Positions 57,308 through 64,000 of a stretch of DNA of 64,000 bases are shown one piece after another. The notes below the pieces were generated by a model. It ran no database searches. It was not told the origin of the DNA and saw nothing but the letters and a program-made list of their open reading frames with translations. Source of the DNA: an uncultured Olsenella sp. (GTDB lineage Bacteria > Actinomycetota > Coriobacteriia > Coriobacteriales > Atopobiaceae); contig URLM01000001.1 in the NCBI GenBank assembly GCA_900548775.1, positions 62,001 to 126,000 on the forward strand, in the 5' to 3' direction. Within the stretch, counting starts at the first letter, position 1. Every line of letters starts with the position of its first letter. The translations under genes and the position numbers were made by a program.

Positions 57308-58690
57308 CTACTTGATGTCGTTGCCGGTGAGGGTGGCGCGGAACTCGGTGGCGTCACCGGTGGCCTGGCTGGGGTCGTAGAGGTTCACGGCAGCCACGTA
57401 GAGGGCGGCGCAGGTGGAGAGGTCCTGCTTGTAGGTGACCTCGTTGGGCGCGTGCGCCTGGGACTCGGCGCCAGGGCCAAAGCCCACGCAGGGGATGCCG
57501 TAGCGGCCCTGGATGGACACGCAGTTCGTGGAGAAGGTCCACTTGTCGCACAGAGGCCTGCCCTCACGCTTGTCCATGGACTTCTCGCAGCCGATGCGCT
57601 TCTCGCCGAAGAGGGCCTTGTGCGCGTCGACGAGGGCCTTGACGTGGGGTGCGGACTCCTTGTTGATCCACGTGGGGAAGTATGCCTCGGTCTCGTAGAC
57701 CTCGCCGGTCCAGCTGGGACGGTCGTACATGTACATGGAGACCTTCACGTCGTCGCCGTACTTCTTGACGGCGGGCAGGTTGCGGACCTCCTCGAGGCAG
57801 GACTCGTAGGTCTCGCCGGCGGTCATGCGGCGGTCGATGGAGATGGCGCAGGAGTCAGCCACGGCGCAGCGGGAGGGGCTGGTGTAGAAGATCTGGGAGA
57901 CGGTGCAGGTGCCGCGGCCCAGGAAGCGGGCGTCCTCGTAGTGCTCGGGGTTGTACTTGGGGTCGAGCATCTTGACGAGGCCCTTGATGGAGGTGGACTC
58001 GTCACAGCCGTTGTTGTTGAGGGCACGGACGTCGGAGATGATGTCGGCCATCTTGTAGATGGCGTTGTCGCCGCGCTCGGGCGCGGAGCCGTGGCAGGAG
58101 ACGCCCTTCACGTCGACGCGGATCTCCATGCGGCCGCGGTGGCCACGGTAGATGCCGCCGTCGGTGGGCTCGGTGGAGATGACGAACTCGGGCTTGATGC
58201 CGTCGACGTTGTAGATGTACTGCCAGCACATGCCGTCGCAGTCCTCTTCCTGGACGGTGCCCACGACCATGATCTTGTAGCCCTCGGGGATGAGGTCCAT
58301 GTCCTTCATCATCTTGGCCGCGTAGGTGGCGGAGGCAACGCCGCCCTCCTGGTCGGAGCCGCCACGGCCACCGATGAGCTGGTCGTCCTCGAAGCCCTCG
58401 TACGGGTCGAAGTCCCAGTTGTCGCGGTTGCCGATGCCCACGGTGTCGATGTGGCCGTCGATGGCGATGATCTTGTCGCCCGTGCCCATGAAGCCCATCA
58501 CGTTGCCGAGGCCGTCGACCTTGACCTCGTCAAAGCCGAGCTTCTCCATCTCGGCCTTGATGCAGGCCACAACGTCGCCCTCCTCGCAGGACTCGCTGGG
58601 GTGGGAGATCATGGCGCGCAGGAACGCGGTCATGTCCGCGTTGTAGGCCTTCGCGGCTTCCTTGATCTTGTCGTAGTCGAGTTCCTTCAT
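57308..58690 (-). CDS. ygeY: M20 family metallohydrolase YgeY
   Basis: The 460-residue protein has the di-zinc pattern of the M20 peptidases: [25 protein letters not shown] with the catalytic glutamate, and a C-terminal [13 protein letters not shown] histidine. It is of the YgeY type, always near ygeW and hyuA, and would cut an amide in an intermediate of anaerobic purine breakdown; the substrate was inferred in the literature by cluster function. AGGAGGAC lies just before the ATG at 58690. It is the first gene of the leftward block, with a palindrome in its promoter region. Confidence 0.93.
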   Translation of the reverse strand: MKELDYDKIKEAAKAYNADMTAFLRAMISHPSESCEEGDVVACIKAEMEKLGFDEVKVDGLGNVMGFMGTGDKIIAIDGHIDTVGIGNRDNWDFDPYEGFEDDQLIGGRGGSDQEGGVASATYAAKMMKDMDLIPEGYKIMVVGTVQEEDCDGMCWQYIYNVDGIKPEFVISTEPTDGGIYRGHRGRMEIRVDVKGVSCHGSAPERGDNAIYKMADIISDVRALNNNGCDESTSIKGLVKMLDPKYNPEHYEDARFLGRGTCTVSQIFYTSPSRCAVADSCAISIDRRMTAGETYESCLEEVRNLPAVKKYGDDVKVSMYMYDRPSWTGEVYETEAYFPTWINKESAPHVKALVDAHKALFGEKRIGCEKSMDKREGRPLCDKWTFSTNCVSIQGRYGIPCVGFGPGAESQAHAPNEVTYKQDLSTCAALYVAAVNLYDPSQATGDATEFRATLTGNDIK

Positions 58691-58759
58691 TGGGTCCTCC
58701 TCGCATCGAGCAACGTTCTTAGCAGCCTGGTACGTCCGAGCGTAAACAATATGTCTGCT

Positions 58760-58780
58760 AACCAAACTTTTTGTTTGGTT
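58760..58780. promoter_or_regulatory. Palindrome upstream of ygeY, possible operator
   Basis: AACCAAAC, five T bases, and GTTTGGTT form a perfect 8-base inverted repeat 70 bases before the ygeY start, in an AT-rich stretch. It may be a regulator site for the cluster. Confidence 0.5.
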
Positions 58781-58939
58781 GACCTAATTAAAGCACGTGC
58801 GAGAGGGAATTCAAGGGGCTTTGCCAAACTGCCCACTTTTCTCGCAGACGGTCTTTTTGGCGCGGTGGACGGTGGGCGACGGCGGGGCCCGCAGGCCGGG
58901 CTCCCCCTACGCGGCCATCGGGGCGGGTTGGAATCCGCT

Positions 58940-59004
58940 ACACATTCGGAGACGATTGTGTGACCCGCGCAGGATGTCACACGTTCGGGCAACGAACGTG
59001 TGAC
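58940..59004. repeat. Paired palindromes, second site
   Basis: ACACATTCG and CGATTGTGT (58940-58961) are followed by GTCACACGTTCG and CGAACGTGTGAC (58976-59004, 12-base perfect arms around five bases). They resemble the pair at 51044. Apart from these, the ygeY promoter palindrome and the terminator at 59033, I recognise nothing in gap 58691-59086. Confidence 0.7.
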
Positions 59005-59032
59005 GGCAAGACGACGCACCAGCCACGCAAAG

Positions 59033-59061
59033 GGCCCCGGCGACGAAATGTCGCCGGGGCC
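59033..59061 (-). terminator. Terminator of the membrane GH3 gene
   Basis: GGCCCCGGCGAC and its complement form a 12-bp perfect stem with loop GAAAT, 25 bases after the stop codon; CTTTGCG follows on the minus strand. Confidence 0.7.
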
Positions 59062-59086
59062 AAGTGCTACGTTCTTCTCAGAAGAG

Positions 59087-61894
59087 CTACTGCTGCTGCG
59101 CGCGCCAGCGCTTCATCTTCATGTGGCGACGCACGAAGTACGTGGCGAGCAGTGCGATGGCCGCCGCAAGCACAACCTCGACCGCGGTCACGAGCGGGCT
59201 CTGCCCGTAGATTCCAACGGACGACACGCTAGAGGCGTTCGCCTCGGTGTAGAGGATGTTGTGGCAGGCGTTGCGCAGCGCCTGGTGTCCGGCAGCAGTG
59301 CTCAGCGTGTCGCCCGTGAGCGCCTTGTCCTGCAGGAACGAGAGGTACAGGTCGTTACCCGCCCGCAGACCGCGATTGATGTTCGAGGTATCGGCGGAGA
59401 GCACGCAGTCCGTCACCACGGACCCACGGAAGCCCCACTCGTTCCTCAGCACCTGGGTGAGCAGCGCATGGCTCTCGGCGGTGGGGGTGGTGCCCAGGCG
59501 GTTGTACGAGCTCATCATAGCCGTGGCTCCGCCCTCCTTCACCGCAATCTCGAACGGACGCAGGTACACCTCGCGCATGGACTGCTCGTTTGCCCAGGTC
59601 ACGAGGCCGCCGGCGTCACCACGGTGCGTCTCCTGGTCATTCAGGGCAAAGTGCTTGAGGTAGCAGTACACGCCCTGGGACTGGATCCCGCGAACCTCCG
59701 CGGCAACGATCTCGCCGGTGAGAAGCCCATCCTCGCTCACATACTCGTAGTTGCGGCCGCCAAAGGCCGAGCGGTGCGTGTCGGCGCCGGGGGCGTACAG
59801 GCCGCCGACCTTGAGCGCCGTCGCTTCCTGGGCAAAGAGCTCTCCCACGCGCTCGGCAAGCTCCTTGTTCCAGGTGTAGCCAAGCACGCTCTGGCCCGTG
59901 AGCTGTGTGCCGTTGTAGTGCGCCATGATGTTGTTCACGCCGTTGGGGCCATCGCACTCCACCACTGCGGGCTTGCCGACGCTCTTTGCCGAGAAGGTCA
60001 TCCAGCCTCCGTTGGAGACGAGCATCTTCTGCTCGCCAAGCGTCATCTGGTCGAGGAGCTTGTCCCACTGGGGGTCGTCGTAATCCAGGCCAGCCATGTC
60101 CGCCAACGTAAGCCCGTTCCTGGCTCCGTAGGTCACGTCCGCAACGTCGGGGTTGTCGAGCGCCGCCGGGTTCTCCAAGGCATCCTTGACCTCGGCAGAG
60201 GCTTCCTTCTCTGCGGGCGCCATCGCGGGGAAGGTGCCAGCCCAGTCCGCGCGCGAGAGGTACGTGACCCCGTCACCCGTGCTCACGTCGTCGAACTGGT
60301 TGGTTGCCGCCACGTCATCCGTGGAGCGGGCGCCGTCGTGGGCATCGTTGTAGATGTAGTCTCGGTCGATGGTCACCGTGCGGGTGTCCACCACGTCATG
60401 GGAGTTCTTGCGCAGGCTCACCTGGTAGTCGCCCGCCTCGAACACGTAGGCACCGCCCTCTGCCTTGACGCCGGTGTAGTCGTAGCTGGCCATGTCCTCG
60501 TGCGTCCAGCTGATCTTGAGCGTCTGGGTCTCGCCCGGCTCGAGCAGCTTGGTCTTGTCGAAGCCTGCAAGGACAACGGCGCTCTTCTCGATGCCGCCCT
60601 TGGTGTAAGGGGCGCTGTAGTAGGCCTCGACCACGTCCTTGCCAGCCACGTCGCCGGTATTGGTCACGTCGACGGTCATGGTGATCGTGGTGCCGTCATC
60701 CGTGAGTTTGGCGATCTTCTCGTCAAAGGTGGTGTACGAGAGGCCGTAGCCAAACGGGTACTGGACCGTGGAGTCGTAGTCTATGAAGCCATCGGCCGCC
60801 GCGGTCTCGTAGTAGCGGTAGCCCACGTAGATGCCCTCGGCGTAGTCCACAAAGTGGACGTTCTCGGTGCCGGAGGTCGCGTCTCCCGTGCCTGCGAACA
60901 TGGCCTGGTTGGTGTGCTGGACGTTGGTGTAGTCGTGCGCGCCAAAGTTGTAGTAGCTCGGTGCGCTCTCCATGGCGTACGGGAAGGTGTCGACGGTGCG
61001 ACCGCTGGGGTTCACGGCACCGGTGAGCACCTTGCCAATGGCCTCGCAGCCGGTGGAGCCGGGCGTCCCCACCCACAGGGCGGCGTCAACCGCCGGATCG
61101 TCAACAAAGCCGAGCTCCATGGCGTTGGGGCTGTTGAGCACCACGACCACGCGGTCGAAGTTGACCTCGACCATGGCGAGGAGGTCCTCCTCGTTGGGCG
61201 TGAGTTCCAGGTAGCTGCGGCCCGCCTCGGAGCCCTCGTAGCCCGCCATGTCCGTGGGCAGGTCGAAGCCCTCGCCGCCCTTGCGGGTGAGAACCACGAT
61301 GGCCGTGTCGGAGTACGCCTTGGCGTCGTCGATGACGTCCTGCGCGTAGCTGGACTGCGGCAGCTCGTAGAGGTTCCAGTCCGTACCCACGAGTCCCATG
61401 TCCTTGGCCGAGGTGGCATTCTTCTCGTAGAACTGCTCGAGGTTGGGGTTCACCGAGAGGCCTGCGTCTTCAAGCCCCTGGTAGAACGTCACGTTCTTGC
61501 TGGTGTCACCAGAGCCGGAACCCGTTCCGCCGTAGCTGAAGTTGTTGCCGACCGTGGAGCCAAAGACGTTCACCTTGGACGCGCCGGAGAGCGGAAGCGC
61601 GTTGCCCTCGTTCTTGAGCAGCGTGATTCCCTCGGCCTCGACCTCCTCGGTAACGTCGCGCGTGGCCTGGCTTGCCTGCTGTACCTCCGCCGACTCTATG
61701 TCTGGCCTGGTGGTGAACGTGGTCACCAGGTCAAAGTACGGCGAGACCACAACCCCCACGGCAAGCGTCACCGCAACCACCAGCACCGAGACGATGCACA
61801 TGATCACGAAGAGCGCCTTCTTTGGTCGCTTCACGGGCTTTGCCTGCTTGGCAGGTTTCGCCTGTTTGGCCTGCTCGTCCTTCTCTTCTGCCAT
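59087..61894 (-). CDS. GH3 glycosidase with membrane anchors at both ends, reversed domain order
   Basis: The 935-residue enzyme begins with a Lys/Pro-rich cytosolic tail and a membrane segment (about 29-50), and ends with another (about 897-922) and a basic tail, so the catalytic body is outside the cell but held by two anchors. Domains are in the reversed GH3 order: alpha/beta sandwich first, a fibronectin-III-like part, and the barrel last with nucleophile D829 (VVTDCV). It is a distant relative of the lipoprotein at 6.7-9.5 kb. The substrate is unknown. AAGGGGAG precedes the ATG at 61894. It is divergent from the LytTR regulator. Confidence 0.87.
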   Translation of the reverse strand: MAEEKDEQAKQAKPAKQAKPVKRPKKALFVIMCIVSVLVVAVTLAVGVVVSPYFDLVTTFTTRPDIESAEVQQASQATRDVTEEVEAEGITLLKNEGNALPLSGASKVNVFGSTVGNNFSYGGTGSGSGDTSKNVTFYQGLEDAGLSVNPNLEQFYEKNATSAKDMGLVGTDWNLYELPQSSYAQDVIDDAKAYSDTAIVVLTRKGGEGFDLPTDMAGYEGSEAGRSYLELTPNEEDLLAMVEVNFDRVVVVLNSPNAMELGFVDDPAVDAALWVGTPGSTGCEAIGKVLTGAVNPSGRTVDTFPYAMESAPSYYNFGAHDYTNVQHTNQAMFAGTGDATSGTENVHFVDYAEGIYVGYRYYETAAADGFIDYDSTVQYPFGYGLSYTTFDEKIAKLTDDGTTITMTVDVTNTGDVAGKDVVEAYYSAPYTKGGIEKSAVVLAGFDKTKLLEPGETQTLKISWTHEDMASYDYTGVKAEGGAYVFEAGDYQVSLRKNSHDVVDTRTVTIDRDYIYNDAHDGARSTDDVAATNQFDDVSTGDGVTYLSRADWAGTFPAMAPAEKEASAEVKDALENPAALDNPDVADVTYGARNGLTLADMAGLDYDDPQWDKLLDQMTLGEQKMLVSNGGWMTFSAKSVGKPAVVECDGPNGVNNIMAHYNGTQLTGQSVLGYTWNKELAERVGELFAQEATALKVGGLYAPGADTHRSAFGGRNYEYVSEDGLLTGEIVAAEVRGIQSQGVYCYLKHFALNDQETHRGDAGGLVTWANEQSMREVYLRPFEIAVKEGGATAMMSSYNRLGTTPTAESHALLTQVLRNEWGFRGSVVTDCVLSADTSNINRGLRAGNDLYLSFLQDKALTGDTLSTAAGHQALRNACHNILYTEANASSVSSVGIYGQSPLVTAVEVVLAAAIALLATYFVRRHMKMKRWRAQQQ

Positions 61895-62029
61895 CTCTCC
61901 CCTTCCCTCTGTGTCTTGACCGCCCCACCGCAGGGCGTCTTCAGATGCCCATATGGTGGCCAAGGCCTCCTCGGCGAGGTGGGTGCTGTCATAATCGGGT
62001 GATGGCCAAGACTTAGTTGGGAGGCGAGC

Positions 62030-62746
62030 ATGGCGTATAGGATCCTGATTGTTGAGGACTCCTCTGCCGAGGCGGACGTCCTTCGCGGACACCTCAGCCG
62101 CTACGCCGCTGAGAAGGGCCTCTCGTTTGCCGTCACCGTGCTGCCCTCGGCAATAGAGTTCGTGAACGGCAACCACCCGGCGGACCTCATCTTCATGGAC
62201 ATCGACCTTCCTGGCATCAACGGCATGGAGGCGGCCCAGATGCTGCGAGGCTACGACGAGCAGACCCCGCTCGTCTTTGTGACCAACCTGGCCCAGTACG
62301 CCATCAAGGGATACCAGGTGGACGCCCTCGACTTCATGGTGAAGCCGGTTGCCTACGACGACTTCTCCCTGCGCATGGACCGCGCGATGCGCATGGTCAA
62401 GCGCACCTCCGAGGGTACGGTCGCCATACCCACGGCAGACGGCATGCGCGTTGTGCGCCTGGCAGACGTCCTCTACGTGGACATCGTCAAGCACGACCTG
62501 CACTACCACGTCGTGGGAGAGGGCGAGCCCCTGCGGGTGCGCGGCACCATCACGCAAGTTGCAAAGGACCTTGACGAGAAGGGCTTTCTCAAGATCGCCG
62601 CGAGCTGCGTGATCAACATGGCGCAGGTAGAGCGCATACGGCAGACCTCCGTGGTGATGTCCGACGGGACGGAGCTCTTCTACAGCAGGTCGCAGAGAAA
62701 GACGGCGCTCGAGCGCCTGGCGGCCTACGTGGGACGGAGCGCGTGA
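62030..62746 (+). CDS. LytTR-family response regulator
   Basis: The 238-residue protein has a receiver domain (acidic pair E9-D10, phosphorylated D57 in FMDIDLPG, T85 region, K105 in VKPVAY) and a C-terminal LytTR DNA-binding domain (about 135-235). AgrA and similar regulators control peptide signalling, cell-wall or bacteriocin genes. It overlaps the histidine kinase start (TGATGG), so the two form one system. GAGGCGAG precedes the ATG. Confidence 0.92.
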   Translation: MAYRILIVEDSSAEADVLRGHLSRYAAEKGLSFAVTVLPSAIEFVNGNHPADLIFMDIDLPGINGMEAAQMLRGYDEQTPLVFVTNLAQYAIKGYQVDALDFMVKPVAYDDFSLRMDRAMRMVKRTSEGTVAIPTADGMRVVRLADVLYVDIVKHDLHYHVVGEGEPLRVRGTITQVAKDLDEKGFLKIAASCVINMAQVERIRQTSVVMSDGTELFYSRSQRKTALERLAAYVGRSA

Positions 62747-64000
62747 TGGAGCAGACGTTGCCCGCAGTGCTGAGCATGGCTGGCCTGCTCGTGCGCGTTG
62801 CCATGGGGATTGCTCTCTTCGCGGGGGCACTGACCCCACGTGAGCACTTCGCGCGGCGCATGTTGACCGTCGTGGTCCTGCTGGGAGCCTCGATCGCATT
62901 GATCTTCTCCGCTGGAATCGTGTTCCCCGCCCTCACGCGCTCGCAGACGTATGCCGTTGAGCTGGTGCTCTTCTCGACCTTGCTTGTCGGCTGCTCCGTG
63001 GCGGTGACCCATCTCTTTGACGCCTCCATATGGACGGCGCTCTTCTGCTGCTCCGCAGGGTACGCGATGCAGAACCTCGCCTCTGGCTTGGGGGAATTCA
63101 TCTGGCTGCTTGTTGCGGGAACCGGTACGGAAGCGGCGCTTGGCCGCGAGGCTCCCCTGAGCACCTTTGCCCTGTGTACGTGGCTGGTCACGCTGGCGAC
63201 CTACGCCGTTGCCTATCCGCTGATCACGCGCAGGCTGAGCAAGCGCGGCCTGGAGCAGGTGAGCGACCGGTCGATGATCGTGATGATGGCCGTGGTCATG
63301 CTCATGGTCATAGGGTTTGACCTGGTGATCAAGAGCCTCTGCGAGATGGGCATCCCCGTGCGCCTGGCGCTCATGCTGCGCTGCGTACATGGCTTTATCT
63401 GCGTCTTTAGCGTGTGGATGGAGTACGAGCTGCTGGTAAACCGCAAGCTAGCCTCCGAGCGAGACACCACCGAGCGCCTTCTCGCCGAGCGCGAGCGACA
63501 GTACGAGCAGAGCCGCGAGAGCATCGAGGCCATCAACATCAAGTGCCACGACCTGCGCCACCAGATACGCTCGCTGGCCAGTGGCAGCTCGGCGATCGAT
63601 CCCGCCGCGCTGGCGGACGTCGCGCGGGAGGTCGACGTGTACGATGCCGCGGTTCGCACGGGAAACGAGGCGCTCGACACCATCCTCACCGAGAAGAGCC
63701 TGGTCTGCCAGCGCGAGGGAATCACCCTCACCTGCGTGGCGGATGGGGCGGCGCTCGGCTTCATGGCGCCCGCCGACATCTACGCGCTGTTTGGGAACGC
63801 GTTGGACAACGCCATCGAGGCGGTGCGCGGAGCAAAGCGGCGATCCATCTCCCTTGTGGTGCGCCGCGCGATGGGCGTTGTCTCCGTGAGCGTGGAGAAC
63901 TACTACGCTCCCGACGCACAGCCGAGCTTTGAGGACGGCCTTCCGCAGACGACCAAGGCCGACAAGGCCAACCACGGCTTTGGCATGCGTTCGATGCGCG
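62746..64000 (+). CDS. GHKL sensor histidine kinase, 3' end cut by window edge
   Basis: The first 418 residues are seen. Six or so membrane segments (about 8-210) are followed by a coiled linker, the H-box with H268 (KCHDLRHQIR), the N-box NALDN at 351-355, and the start of the G-box (HGFGMRS) at the edge. This is the AgrC-type GHKL ATPase group, which pairs with LytTR regulators. The ATG at 62746 overlaps the regulator's stop codon. Only the last residues are missing. The ligand is unknown. Confidence 0.9.
   Translation, partial: MEQTLPAVLSMAGLLVRVAMGIALFAGALTPREHFARRMLTVVVLLGASIALIFSAGIVFPALTRSQTYAVELVLFSTLLVGCSVAVTHLFDASIWTALFCCSAGYAMQNLASGLGEFIWLLVAGTGTEAALGREAPLSTFALCTWLVTLATYAVAYPLITRRLSKRGLEQVSDRSMIVMMAVVMLMVIGFDLVIKSLCEMGIPVRLALMLRCVHGFICVFSVWMEYELLVNRKLASERDTTERLLAERERQYEQSRESIEAINIKCHDLRHQIRSLASGSSAIDPAALADVAREVDVYDAAVRTGNEALDTILTEKSLVCQREGITLTCVADGAALGFMAPADIYALFGNALDNAIEAVRGAKRRSISLVVRRAMGVVSVSVENYYAPDAQPSFEDGLPQTTKADKANHGFGMRSMR

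Overview
The window reads as a chromosome segment of a GC-rich, anaerobic actinobacterium. The best fit is class Coriobacteriia, close to Olsenella/Atopobiaceae. This is inferred from coding style and content, not from a marker gene: GTG and TTG starts are common, antisense frames are long, there is an oxygen-independent class III ribonucleotide reductase, selenium/molybdenum accessory genes, a radical-type 2-hydroxyacyl-CoA dehydratase system, and many sugar genes. No rRNA or tRNA was found. Both ends are cut inside genes: a metallophosphoesterase on the left and a histidine kinase on the right.

Layout. 1-6.2 kb: phosphoesterase, class II aldolase, and a sucrose regulon (LacI-type repressor, EIIBCA permease, GH32 hydrolase) with three matching operators. 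6.2-10 kb: a lipoprotein GH3 glycosidase bracketed by two related ~60-bp repeat arrays. 10-24 kb: housekeeping genes (asnS, free-Met-sulfoxide reductase, pyrE, ferritin, phosphate transport, small regulators, an AcpS-like protein lacking its metal ligands, flavin oxidoreductase, SKI2-like helicase, universal stress protein, secreted cell-wall protein, EamA transporter). 24-31 kb: M16C protease, then two 2-hydroxyacyl-CoA dehydratase-type genes, one fused to its activating ATPase, then a third 60-bp repeat array. 31-41 kb: nitroreductase, aminotransferase, nrdD and nrdG with a toxin-antitoxin pair between them, a DUF4143 ATPase, an ABC exporter and a MazEF pair. 41-44 kb: a probable ZTP riboswitch controls a PurO-type IMP cyclohydrolase, followed by a stand-alone AICAR transformylase. 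This is a two-gene version of the usual bifunctional PurH. 44-45 kb: acetyltransferases and repeats.

45-58.7 kb is the most distinctive block. A leftward operon (yedF, class V aminotransferase, DUF3343, yqeB, selD, xdhC) with divergent yqeC supplies selenophosphate and matures selenium-dependent molybdenum hydroxylases. Next to it, ygeY, ygeW, a yqeA-like carbamate kinase, a ModE-MocA fusion, hyuA and ridA recreate much of the E. coli yge-yqe cluster linked to anaerobic purine/urate breakdown. The molybdenum hydroxylase subunits, ygeX, ygfK and ssnA are not in the window.

59-64 kb: a second GH3 enzyme, anchored in the membrane at both ends, beside a LytTR response regulator and GHKL sensor kinase. 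Non-coding DNA is rich in structure: repeat arrays, palindromic intergenic elements, a fold-back element, large hairpins with a shared loop but unrelated stems, NrdR boxes, and several intrinsic terminators.
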